From positions 27,211,982 through 27,275,981 of the forward strand of contig CP092879.1 in the NCBI GenBank assembly GCA_030710605.1: 64,000 bases of DNA, given 5' to 3'. The notes beneath the pieces were generated by a model. The model saw only the letters and a program-made list of their open reading frames with translations, was not told the DNA's origin and searched no databases. The stretch's first letter is position 1; the number at the start of each line of letters is the position of its first letter. Position numbers and translations under genes: made by a program. Source of the DNA: Cordylochernes scorpioides. Taxonomy: Eukaryota > Arthropoda > Arachnida > Pseudoscorpiones > Chernetidae. Of this stretch, positions 52,287 through 61,181 are shown piece by piece.

Positions 52287-55200
52287 TTATTCTCGGGTAA
52301 TAAATGGTCGAAGTTGAGATATGTGAACGCGTCTTGCTTGCTTTTGGTCTTTCAGAGAGATATCGTAGGTTACATCAGATATCTTTTTTTGAATGACAAA
52401 GGGTCCTTCATATTTTGGTGATGTCTTGATGAGACGAGGGTCGTTGAAGGCAATTTTTCTTATGACTAAGTCTCCTTCTTTAAAGACATACTTGGGGTGA
52501 TGGCTATCGTGTTTAATCTTCCACTTACTTCTAATTTGTTCTGTCCGCAGGCTAGCTTTCTTCCTGGCTTCTTCAATTGTAATTGGAGTTTGGTCGGCAA
52601 ATTCGGGTACATTACCGATTCCATACATTAAGAAAAGCGGTGAAAAACCAGTCACGTCATGTGGTGTGGAATTATAATTTTTGACAACTTGCGGTAACAA
52701 TGAGCTCCATTTACATCTAGGTTTCTCTAGAACAGCTATTCTCAGTTTTGTCATTATCGTATCATTTAATTTCTCACAAATGCCATTGCACTGAGGATGA
52801 TAAGGCGAAGTATATGTGTGTTTAATTCCTTGTAAAGAAAGAAATTTGTTGAACTCTTTTGATATAAAATTTTTGCCATTATCTGTTAAGATAGTATTGA
52901 TCGAATTAACAGATTTGATTATCTTATCAAGACATTGAGTGACAGTTTGAGCAGTGTTTGTTATTGTGGGATATGCCCATAGATAACGAGTTGCGTGATC
53001 AACAAAAACTTGAATGAATTTATGCTTTGTGTTAGCTGCTGCTGTTCCCAGTACAATAGTGTCACAACCGATCATTTGTAATGGTTGGATATTTGACGTT
53101 GGAGTGATCATTTCTCCTAAAGTTGGTTCATGTCTGACCTTCACTAGTTGACAAGATTTACAAGATCGAACATAATTCTTGATATCAGTTGTTATTCCTT
53201 TCCACCAATAACATTGAGTTATAAGTTTGCATGTTTTGGTTATTGATGGGTGACTCAATGAATCGTGATATTCTTCCAATATTTTTTTGGTAAGCGAGTT
53301 TGGGACAACTGCTTTAAAAACTCCTTTTTGTTTGATCATTACCACACCGTCGTGAGTGTGGGAATTTTTCAAGAAACTCAAATCTGAATTTTGTTGGTGT
53401 TCTTGAAGTTCTTGAGTTGCAATGTTAACAACTGGGAGTCTTGATAGGGCGTCAACATGAGTTTGTTGCTTTCCAGAACGATGAACGATGTTACATGATT
53501 TCGAGGATAAACTAAGAATCCATCTAAAATACTTAGGTTTCGGTTTCTTCATGGTGAAAAGCCATTGGAGCGCCGCATGATCAGTGATGATTTCAAATGG
53601 TTGGTTTTCTATGTATACATGAAAGTGATCAGTTGCTTGTATCACGGCTAGGCATTCCATCTCATAAGCAGAATAATTCTCTTGGTGTGGTTGCAGTGTT
53701 TTGGAGTAATAAGCAATTACATGTTCCTCATTGTCTGGACCAATTTGTTTTAGAATTGCTCCAATTCCATATTTGGAGGCATCTGTATAAACTTTAGAGG
53801 GGTAGTCCGGGTTGTAAATAGCAAGGACAGGTTTTGTAGATAGTGCCATTTTAAGTTTAGCGAATGACTCCTCTATTTCCTCATTCCAGATGAAGGGCTG
53901 ATTCTTCCGAGTGAGTCGAACCAAGGGGAATGAAATTTTAGAAAAGTCCTTCACAAATTTTCTGTAATAATTTGCCAATCCCATGAACTGACGAACTTTC
54001 TTTACAGTATCAGGTCTTGGAAAGTCTTGAATAGATTTTACTTTTCCTGGATCAGGTTTTAATTGATTGTGACTGATGATATGTCCGAGGTATTTTACTT
54101 CAGTTCTTCCAAAAATACATTTCGACAATTTTAATTTCATGTTGTACTGTCTTAATTTGTCAAAAACTTTACTAAGAAGCTCTATGTGCTCTTGCCATGT
54201 TTTCGTGTACACCAATATGTCATCTTGGAAAGAGCAAGTTCCTTTCCATAATAATTCACCTAGAATATGTTGGATTATCCTTTGAAACGTTGAAGCAGCA
54301 TTTTTTAAACCAAAGGGCATCACTAAAAACTCATAATGACCATCGTTTGTGACGAATGCAGTTTTTTGAATAGATTGCGGGTCCATTTCGATCTGCCAAT
54401 AACCCCATGCAACATCAAGGGTAGAGAAGAATCTGGATCCATGCAATCGATCAAACATGTCCTGTATGTGAGGTAGGGGTTGCCTGTCATCCAGTGTGAT
54501 CTCATTAAGACGTCTGTAATCAATGCACATCCTTTTATTTCCATCCTTCTTGGGAACCATAACAACAGGAAATGCCCAAGGAGAATCTGAAATTCTTATT
54601 AACTTGTGTTCGAGAAGTTCTTTAACTTGTTCAGCTATCTCTTCATACTCTTTTAGAGGACGACGATAGGGTCTAAGAGAAATTGGTTGTTCACTTTTCG
54701 TGATGATCTTATGTTGTATAGCTACTTTTCCCAAATCAATAGCATGCTGAGAAAATACATTCCTATTGTGTTCAAGTAATTCTTTTAATTCATGTTCTCT
54801 TATCTCTTCTAGATGATTTACAAGAATTGGATTTTGTAATCCATCAAATTTGGTGTAAATTGTTTTGTCTCTGACATCTATTAAAAGATTAAAAAGAGAT
54901 GCAACATCTAATCCGATCAAGAGTGGATATTTAAAGTTCTTCATTACATGGAGAGTTACAGGTTTAATTAGTTTATCTATTCTTACCTTGGTCTGAAGGC
55001 TTCCACATGTCCTGGTAACACCATCCGCTTGGCTGATGTGAATGTCTGAATTTGGTTGAAGTTGAAGACGGGTTCGCTTGAACAATCGCCAATTGATTAT
55101 TGATACTGTTGCTCCAGTATCCACAAATGCTTGCGCAGGAATTCCATTTACTTCAACACTTATGTTGATAAGCTTGAAAGCTCCTTGTGTAGGGGTATTT

Positions 55201-55922
55201 GTCAAAGTACTTACATTCAACAATTCCGGGGCTCCGCATACTTGTTTCACTGAAGTGTTTTGATTAGACCTATCCTTTTTATAATTAGGATCATAATCCT
55301 CACAATCTGTGACCCAATGTTTAATTTTTATTCCCTTTTTCGAACATATTGGACACCAGAATGGGCAAACATTTTTTCTATTATCATTATTTTTTGTCGC
55401 GAGATGTATTTTGTTTTTAGGCTTAAACTGAATTGAAGCCCTATTTTGTTCAATTGAAGCTGCGATATGGAACCATTTCGTGGTGTCAGTTGGCTGTGCA
55501 GCCACAATTAAATCTTTCCAATCATTTGGAAGTCCGTCTGTTAATAAATTAATTTTTTCCTCCTTCGTTAGATGGGTTTGATTTAACAGGCGAATTTTAT
55601 CTTGAAAATAATTTTCTATTGATTCTTCTCGTTTTAATCTTCGATGTGATGCTGAGACAATTGGATTTGCGTTGTATGAACCAAATCTTTGAATCAACTT
55701 TTCCTTTACAACTTCCCATCTTTTTATTGCAGGATTTGAAATAATCTCGTCTGCATACCATTCAAGTGCTGAATCTGTCAAGTAGTACATAAGATTTTTG
55801 ATTTTTTCATCTTCCTTTAAAGAATTATTTTCAAAATCATATAATTTGATCCATGACTCAGGCCTAATTGCCGACTTCGAGCCGTTGAATTTTTGCAACC
55901 GGTTGTTTGGATTTTCCGCCAT
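52287..55922 (-). CDS. gag-pol: Gypsy Gag-Pol polyprotein, single open frame
   Basis: About 1211 codons from ATG 55922 (MAENPNNRLQKF). The open frame extends to an ATG at 55961, but that lies in the LTR and primer site. Order: capsid (YYLTDSALEWYADEI); a long-spaced zinc knuckle (CPICSKKGIKIKHWVTDC); protease (AFVDTGATVSI); RT (CIDYRRLNEIT, LDVAWGYWQIEM, FLVMPFGLKNA and FQDD at 54219-54230 where YxDD is usual); RNase H (YTDASKYGIGAI, SAYEMECLAV, ITDHAALQWL); integrase zinc domain (HDSLSHPS ... CKSCQ) and D,D,E core (IGCDTIV, LTDNGKNF, NGICEKLNDT); GPF-type C-terminus (PKYEGPFVIQ). No stop or frameshift. Gag and Pol are fused, unlike relatives that frameshift. Confidence 0.94.
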   Translation of the reverse strand: MAENPNNRLQKFNGSKSAIRPESWIKLYDFENNSLKEDEKIKNLMYYLTDSALEWYADEIISNPAIKRWEVVKEKLIQRFGSYNANPIVSASHRRLKREESIENYFQDKIRLLNQTHLTKEEKINLLTDGLPNDWKDLIVAAQPTDTTKWFHIAASIEQNRASIQFKPKNKIHLATKNNDNRKNVCPFWCPICSKKGIKIKHWVTDCEDYDPNYKKDRSNQNTSVKQVCGAPELLNVSTLTNTPTQGAFKLINISVEVNGIPAQAFVDTGATVSIINWRLFKRTRLQLQPNSDIHISQADGVTRTCGSLQTKVRIDKLIKPVTLHVMKNFKYPLLIGLDVASLFNLLIDVRDKTIYTKFDGLQNPILVNHLEEIREHELKELLEHNRNVFSQHAIDLGKVAIQHKIITKSEQPISLRPYRRPLKEYEEIAEQVKELLEHKLIRISDSPWAFPVVMVPKKDGNKRMCIDYRRLNEITLDDRQPLPHIQDMFDRLHGSRFFSTLDVAWGYWQIEMDPQSIQKTAFVTNDGHYEFLVMPFGLKNAASTFQRIIQHILGELLWKGTCSFQDDILVYTKTWQEHIELLSKVFDKLRQYNMKLKLSKCIFGRTEVKYLGHIISHNQLKPDPGKVKSIQDFPRPDTVKKVRQFMGLANYYRKFVKDFSKISFPLVRLTRKNQPFIWNEEIEESFAKLKMALSTKPVLAIYNPDYPSKVYTDASKYGIGAILKQIGPDNEEHVIAYYSKTLQPHQENYSAYEMECLAVIQATDHFHVYIENQPFEIITDHAALQWLFTMKKPKPKYFRWILSLSSKSCNIVHRSGKQQTHVDALSRLPVVNIATQELQEHQQNSDLSFLKNSHTHDGVVMIKQKGVFKAVVPNSLTKKILEEYHDSLSHPSITKTCKLITQCYWWKGITTDIKNYVRSCKSCQLVKVRHEPTLGEMITPTSNIQPLQMIGCDTIVLGTAAANTKHKFIQVFVDHATRYLWAYPTITNTAQTVTQCLDKIIKSVNSINTILTDNGKNFISKEFNKFLSLQGIKHTYTSPYHPQCNGICEKLNDTIMTKLRIAVLEKPRCKWSSLLPQVVKNYNSTPHDVTGFSPLFLMYGIGNVPEFADQTPITIEEARKKASLRTEQIRSKWKIKHDSHHPKYVFKEGDLVIRKIAFNDPRLIKTSPKYEGPFVIQKKISDVTYDISLKDQKQARRVHISQLRPFITRE

Positions 55923-55935
55923 TTTTTCTTTCCGT

Positions 55936-55953
55936 ATCCTGTCGGCTGCGCCA
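55936..55953 (-). promoter_or_regulatory. Primer-binding site resembling tRNA-Ser 3' end
   Basis: On the minus strand, TGGCGCAGCCGACAGGAT lies two bases inside the 5' LTR. It is close to the TGGCGCAGTCGGTAGGAT-type site that 17.6/297-group elements use with tRNA-Ser (from memory). Confidence 0.6.
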
Positions 55954-55955
55954 AA

Positions 55956-56272
55956 TGCCACGTTTTTATTTTTAAAACGCTAATTTTAGTTTAGTAAAAC
56001 TTTATTTTTAAAGTTTATTATTTTAAAAGTGAAATGTTTGTTAATGAAATAGACATTTTGCCTAAACTCATTTATTGCTGCTTTCTTTTACAAGCCATTT
56101 GTTTATGTATATTATTACATATCGTTTTTATTGAGTTTTTTTTACTAATTTAGTATGTACATCATTGACTTTTAATGAATGGAAAATAAAAATGAAAATA
56201 AACACATGAAAAATTAAAATAACATTTTAAAGGAATTTATGTACAATTGAAAATTGTTTCTGTAACGTCTCA
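55956..56272 (-). repeat. 5' LTR of the intact Gypsy element
   Basis: 317 bp, identical to 51950-52266 by eye. U3-R-U5 should hold the promoter; I see no strong TATA in this AT-rich LTR. Confidence 0.93.
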
Positions 56273-56708
56273 ATATAACAAATAAAAGCATTAAGACGCG
56301 AATGTTTTCATTTGTTATATATAGATGGCGCGTTTTTGCTTTGTATTAATTTAGAGAGACAGTTTAGGTTTAAGGTCGAGGAACTCTTCCAATTTGCATT
56401 ATGAATTATGCATGCTGTCGTCGTATGTTTGGGAGATTTCCCTGTTTGCTTCTGAATATTTATTTCTCTAATTATCCGCAGAACATAAGATTTCCTCACT
56501 ACACAGTGTGTAAATATTATTTTGACATATTTCTATAACATATTGAATTCTAGAGATCAAGTATAAATGTAATTTATAAAATCATGTTATTTTCAAAGAA
56601 AAAATACCCCCAAACGGAAGCATGAAGATTTGGACAAACGCTTCAAATATAATGACTCTATTTTGAGAATTTATTTACATTGTTGTTTGACATTAAAATA
56701 TATTCACT

Positions 56709-56841
56709 AAAAGATGCCTATCTACATTTAGTTGTGCATCAGAACGATGGCCCTGCGCATCGCCTTAGTAAAAACTGTACTAGGGTGAATCACAGTGCCC
56801 CGTCGTTCTGATGCACAACTAAATGGAGATAGGCATCTTTT
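56709..56841. repeat. Hairpin repeat, about 40-bp arms
   Basis: AAAAGATGCCTATCTACATT and TAGTTGTGCATCAGAACGA (left) mirror TCGTTCTGATGCACAACTA and AATGGAGATAGGCATCTTTT (right). The loop of about 50 bp includes GCGCATCGCC and a weaker inner pairing. It is a MITE/foldback of its own family. Confidence 0.85.
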
Positions 56842-56960
56842 GGTAGATTAAAATCAACCTCCTACAACTTTGTTATATAAATATATATATGAAAAATAAT
56901 AAAATCATAATTTTAAATAGAAAAATGGTCATGTGTTATATTAAAAAGAAAATAGGCTTT

Positions 56961-57248
56961 TCCTGACTGACAGCTCACACGATCTTTCTAGTTGGCAGAG
57001 CACCATCTAGTGAATCAAAAATCAACTAAATGTTTATTTAGCTTGTTCCAAAGATATTGTAGAGGTACAGTCTGCACCACTCTGACTAGGGCCAACAGCC
57101 CGAAACGCGTACGTTGTTGACTTTTCCTGATTTAAAGAAATTGAGTCGGCCAAATATCACGGAATAAGTTAAATAAACATTTAATTTATTTTTGTTCCAC
57201 TAGATGGCGCTCCTACATCAAGAAAGCTCATGTGAGCGGTCAGGAAAT
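56961..57248. repeat. Penelope-like inverted repeat with CTCF-like sites in both arms
   Basis: Left arm CCTGACTGACAGCTCAC ... AAATGTTTATTTAGCTTGTTCC (56961-57048) and right arm (57166-57248) are complementary with scattered changes. The loop carries CAGCCCGAAACGCGTACG, a Penelope-like terminal motif. The AGATGGYGC core is at 56999-57013 (minus) and 57197-57211 (plus). Partial single-arm copies lie at 17490-17540 and 58870-58950. Confidence 0.75.
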
Positions 57249-57819
57249 GCCTTATTTTTTAAAATATATATAGCAATGTATATGATGGTTATTTTGGTAC
57301 AATATCGCCCACAGTAGAGCAATTCAAAAGTAAGACCACATAGTCATCTTTAGACTGTCTCTTATTTACATATTACCAATTCTATAAAGCTGTTTTGCAT
57401 GAATAATCTATGATAGTTATTTATCGCTATCTCCTATTGTCACTATTTTTAAGGTTTTAATATATGTAAATACCCCCCCCCCCCCCCCCGTAATCTATTT
57501 TTCTTATATTTATTTTGGTCTCTTTGGACTTACCAAATGAATGTATGTGAGTGATTAATTTTCTTAATGAAGGCTTTAGGTGCATATACAATATTTATTA
57601 TTAAATAAAAAAAAATATATTTTTTCCTTTTTTCGACTTTGAGGTGAATACAATCTGTAATTTTATTTGTCATAACAAAGACTTTATATGTGATTAATCT
57701 TTATTTTTCTATTCAAGTTATCTCAACGCCAATGTCATTAAAGAAGATATTAAATAGTGAAAAGGTAATAAGAAGGTGCGTATATAGTTTGTTTTTATTA
57801 CACCTCGTAAAAATTATAC
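57249..57819. other. AT-rich intergenic with a poly-C tract
   Basis: A run of about 17 C at 57473-57489 stands in strongly AT-rich DNA. Nothing else is recognised. Confidence 0.6.
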
Positions 57820-57935
57820 AGACCATGATAATCTTGGTAAGTAGTAGTTGGCTTTTACTCTAAATGCTCCACATGTCTAAACACGTAGAAAGCAGTTAGT
57901 CTTTTGCACTTAAAATGCGTCAGAACCTCGTTTAC
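57820..57935 (-). repeat. Dispersed repeat C, copy 2
   Basis: On the minus strand AAGTGCAAAAGACTAACTG, AGACATGTGGAGCA and GATTATCATGGTCTGTA follow the order of copy 1 at 33361-33475. Confidence 0.6.
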
Positions 57936-58009
57936 TTGCACTAACTGATGGGGTTAAACTCTTGCAAGATCTGTAGCCCATTGGAGCAATATTTTATTCA
58001 GGGAAAAAG

Positions 58010-58087
58010 TGCCCAATGCGAGATTCGATCCCGGGTCATGGCTTTGAGATATCGACAGTTTAAACCTCTCGTCCACCGACCACCCAG
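58010..58087 (-). other. tRNA-like sequence, possible SINE head
   Basis: The minus strand shows a B-box-like GGATCGAATCTC and, about 45 bases upstream, an A-box-like stretch within GTGGTCGGTGGACGAGAGG. The distance fits a tRNA-derived pol III promoter. Acceptor pairing is poor, so it is not a functional tRNA; a decayed SINE head is the likeliest reading. Confidence 0.4.
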
Positions 58088-58865
58088 TATGTAAAGTGAG
58101 TTTGAGCTTTGAAAGAAGTTATAAAACGGTCAAATAAGTTGATAAATGAGTTGGCTAATTAAATTAAACTATTAAAAAAGGTTTCTGGAAATATCAACCC
58201 ATATGATAATTCCAATAAAAAATTAAATAATAGTAAATATGCAAATACTCTAATTGTATAAGAATTTATTCTAAATAAAACAATATGCAAAAATATCCTA
58301 ATTAATGCATATATATGTGTGTATATAGATTTATAATAGTTTAGCATCAGGCGTCGTTTTATTCATTGTATATGTTCTCCTGTAGAAGGGCAGAGATGTC
58401 ATAAAGCTTGAGATGGTATTTGAAATAAAAAGAAACTCATCTCCGGATACTTTTTATTATAATTCAATTAATGTCCAGGATATTTAGATCAATTCATATG
58501 AGTGTGTTACTGAGATATGGTGGAATTGGAAGGATACCAGTTGTCTGGAAAAGGAAGATCGATATATGTCTATCATTTGTTTCTAGATGAAGGAAGGGAG
58601 TTGCTGTGACAAGCTGCCACGAGGGGGAGTTCGAGGAAGTGGGTTGCGACCTGGATCCAAGCGGCCAAGTTCAAGGCAGAGGTGGTTGACCGCACGCTGG
58701 TGAGTTACCTGGACAACTTATTATATTTATATCTACAGACATTTCGTGTCATATTTGTACACCTCTTCTTACACCTTATCCATGTTCTAGCTCTCTCCCC
58801 TATATATCTTGTCATTTGCTAAGAAAATGGGTTAGCCAAAATTCAGGGAACAGGTTATATCAACG
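58088..58865. other. Intergenic; GC-rich island at 58600-58700
   Basis: Bases 58600-58710 are GC-rich (CTGCCACGAGGGGGAGTTCG, GCGACCTGGATCCAAGCGG) and end with a splice-donor-like GGTGAGT. No protein family is recognised in any frame. It may be part of an unrecognised repeat or an exon remnant. Confidence 0.35.
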
Positions 58866-58950
58866 TTTAGTTGATTTCTGTTCCACTAGATAGCGCTCTG
58901 CTATCTAGAAAACGCTCATGTTAGTGATCAGGATATGCCTTGTTTTTAAT
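58866..58950 (+). repeat. Single-arm copy of the CTCF-motif repeat
   Basis: AACGTTTAGTTGATTTCTGTTCCACTAGATAGCGCTC and GCTCATGTTAGTGATCAGGATATGCC align with 57175-57250. One base in the core is changed (GATAGCGC). Confidence 0.65.
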
Positions 58951-59324
58951 ATCAACACCTGACCTTTTTATTTATTTTTATTTTTCATATATAAGAAATA
59001 GAATATATATTTTCATAGATATTCATTTTTCTATGCTATTTTTGTTGAAAATTACTGCGTCAATGAAAATTAAAGATTTTAAAAAGCTTCATGCGGTCGC
59101 GCTTCATCAGTCCAAAGGCTCTGCAAAGGCATGCAACATGCATGCAATGTATATTCTCATAAAAATATATTTCAAACTAAATTTAAAAATAAATACAGAT
59201 TATTTTCAGTTGTAGAGGTTTAGGGAGCAATTTATGTGGCATTATCTGCTTTCAATAGGCTGGAACTGCTGAAGTATATGAATTATTTTGTTTATGCTGT
59301 TGTTGTTTTTGGAGATGGAAGAAT

Positions 59325-59600
59325 TCAGAACGAGTTTATTGTCTTTGGAAACCATGTTATGGAAATGACAAAACAAAATTTGACATTTTGTAGGTTAAAC
59401 TGATGACCTGTATAATTGTCGTGCTGGAATATTAAAGATTTGTTATCTTGGTTTCTGATATTACGGCTATGTTCTTTAATTCTTTTGTCTATTGATCTGC
59501 TGGTATCTCCTATGTAAAAGACATTGTCGGCAGGAGATGGAGTTCTGTTTATTTCTCGACTCTGTTTTATTATTATTGGATTTGGTTATGGGGTTTCTAA
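59325..59600 (-). pseudogene. Penelope-like GIY-YIG endonuclease C-terminus
   Basis: Open on the minus strand from about 59600 to TGA 59325-59327: VFYIGDTSRSIDKRIKEH followed by SRNIRNQDNKS. The YIG triplet and the conserved Arg (RSIDKRIKEH) are those of the GIY-YIG nuclease that follows RT in Penelope-like elements; the first GIY half is lost. The sequence continues with HDNYTGHQFNLQNV to the stop. It is the mirror of the copy at 59690-59995. Confidence 0.72.
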
Positions 59601-59689
59601 TTGTGTGTGTGTGTCTGGTCTATGTTAAAGACCCTGCCCTAAAAAAATATGGCCTATATCGCACAAATAGTAATCTACAATATTCCCCA

Positions 59690-59995
59690 TTCAATGAGAG
59701 GTTATTCCATGAATTAAGAAAATATGGTATAAAATGCTCATTTCGAAATTCCCGAACCATTGGTCAAGTTATTAGAAATCCCATCACCAAATCCAATATT
59801 GATACATAGTCGAGAAACAAGCAAAACGCCATATACTCCTTCTCATGCCAGCAATGCAACGTTTCATGCTTCATATATAGGAGTGAACATTAGATCAATA
59901 GACATAAGAATTAAAAAGCATAACCGTAATATCAGAAACTAAGATAACAAATCCATAATATTCCAGCACGAAAATTCCAAATGTCATCAGTTTAA
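59690..59995 (+). pseudogene. Penelope-like RT end and GIY-YIG remnant
   Basis: 59640-59809 encodes SPFNERLFHELRKYGIKCSF, as found between RT and endonuclease of Penelope-like elements. After a frame change SYIGVNIRSIDIRIKKHNRN (YIG and Arg) follows, ending at 59942. The DNA also aligns, inverted, with 59395-59610. Both copies are partial, so an original head-to-head Penelope dimer has decayed. Confidence 0.68.
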
Positions 59996-60069
59996 CCTAC
60001 AGAATGTCATATGTGTTTTTTTTTTTGTTGTTGTTTTGCTATTTCCATAACATACATAGTGTGATATAA

Positions 60070-60698
60070 TTTCCAGGAATGATAAATATTTAAAGAAATA
60101 CAAAAGTACAATAATGTTTTATTTAAAATTTCTCAAAATAATCACCGTCACTATCTATACACTTGGTCCATCTTTTTTCCAGATATCAAAACCCCTCTGA
60201 AAATCCTCATCTTTCAGACTTTTCGAAATATTCTTCGTATTCTCCTTTATTTCAGGTATTGTGTCAAATCGACGTCCTTTCAAGACTTTTTTAATTTTAG
60301 GGTAAACGAAAAAGTCGTTGGGAGCAAGGTCAGGAAAACAGGGTGGCTGGAGTAGTAAAGCAATTCCGTGTTTAGCCAAATAGAGTTGTACAGAGACGGC
60401 CATATGTGGCCGTGCGTTGTCATGATGCAAGAGCCAATTTTTCTGATACCATTTTTCGTGTCGTTTCTGACGCACATCCTAACTTAAACGTCGCAATATA
60501 TCAAGATAGTAATGTTGATTAATGGTCTGACCCTCGGGCACGAATTCATAAGAGTACCAATCTATTTACATCAAAGAAAGTGATGAGAAGACATTTAAGC
60601 TTCGATTTGATCATCCTTGCTTTCTTGAATCTTGGTTCTCCAGGCTCTAGCCACTGGCTTGATTGCTTCTTAGTCTTGGGATCATATCAGTACACCCA
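60070..60698 (-). pseudogene. Mariner 3' half (copy h), cut by a Gypsy LTR
   Basis: From 60698 on the minus strand: a WVY box (after which the original Gly codon is a stop), SSQWLEPGEPRFKKARMIK, FVPEGQTINQHYYLDILRRL, WLLHHDNARPHMAV (second Asp) and FPDLAPNDFFVYPKIKK (third Asp), ending TGA-like near 60155. The upstream half is missing because an LTR begins exactly at 60699. It should lie beyond the right end of the window if the Gypsy insertion is intact. Confidence 0.75.
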
Positions 60699-61151
60699 TG
60701 TGTTATTTTACTTATTAAATAATTTACTTGAAACTTATATTAAACAAAATGAAAGATATCTGCACTTATAAAATAAAAGAAGTTTATTTCTCTTCTTTAA
60801 GAATATTTGCATCCAAACAAACTAACAAAACAAATTTTAATTAAAATTGAACGAACAAAATTTACGTATCTCTCGACAGAATGAATTTACTTTTTCTTCG
60901 TCAAAAACCAATAAATAAATAAATTAATTAATATTCAATTATTATTTATATTTTATATTTATATAATATTATTTAATATTCAACTACTACAACAACAACA
61001 ACAAAACAACTTTATTAGGGCATCTTGCCCTGTACCGATTCGCCGTGGCATTACAGACAATATTAAACACAAGAGAAAAGGGGAAGATGGAGTATTTACA
61101 GTTATATTCAACTACTAATATTTAATTATTTTTATAAGTTCATTTACATCA
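60699..61151 (-). repeat. 3' LTR of the second Gypsy element, with a retroposon inside
   Basis: On the minus strand it begins TGATGTAAATGAAC right after a purine tract (AAAAAAGGGGGAGT) and ends AAATAACACA at 60699, where mariner sequence starts. It contains AATAAAC (about 60783). About 325 bp without the insertion at 60990-61104. The right-end duplication cannot be checked as the 5' LTR is outside the window. Confidence 0.6.
60990..61104 (-). mobile_element. 115-bp retroposon with (TTG)n tail and 13-bp TSD
   Basis: TATTCAACTACTA occurs on both sides (60977-60989 and 61105-61117). On the minus strand the insert ends GATGCCCTAATAAAGTTG followed by TTG repeats, a simple-repeat tail of the LINE/SINE type. 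A tiny, 5'-truncated copy; no coding sequence. Confidence 0.85.
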
Positions 61152-61181
61152 ACTCCCCCTTTTTTAAGATAGCAACACTTA

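Larger units (their letters stand above)
51950..56272 (-). mobile_element. Ty3/Gypsy retrotransposon, apparently intact
   Basis: 4323 bp. The 317-bp LTRs (51950-52266 and 55956-56272) read identical by eye. A 4-bp duplication ATAT (51946-51949, 56273-56276), a primer site, a polypurine tract (AAGAAGGGGAATA just before the 3' LTR on the minus strand) and one uninterrupted Gag-Pol frame are all present. No env-like frame. By structure this is the youngest and most complete element in the window. Confidence 0.95.
51720..56345. repeat. Foldback family A, copy 6, split by the Gypsy element
   Basis: The left piece 51720-51949 has the family motifs (ACGCGATTGTTTC, CTTCTACTGTCCTTATTGCG, CCAGCGGTTTCGCC, CCAATACTGTATTGG, GCGCCATCTATATAT). 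The right piece 56273-56345 continues with ATAACAAATAAAAGCATTAAGACGCG and ATATAGATGGCGCG. The uninterrupted order is seen at 23570-23610. Confidence 0.7.

Noticed and set aside
57473..57489. Poly-C tract as a regulatory element
   Set aside because: A lone homopolymer in AT-rich DNA with no supporting structure; may also be of uncertain length in the assembly.
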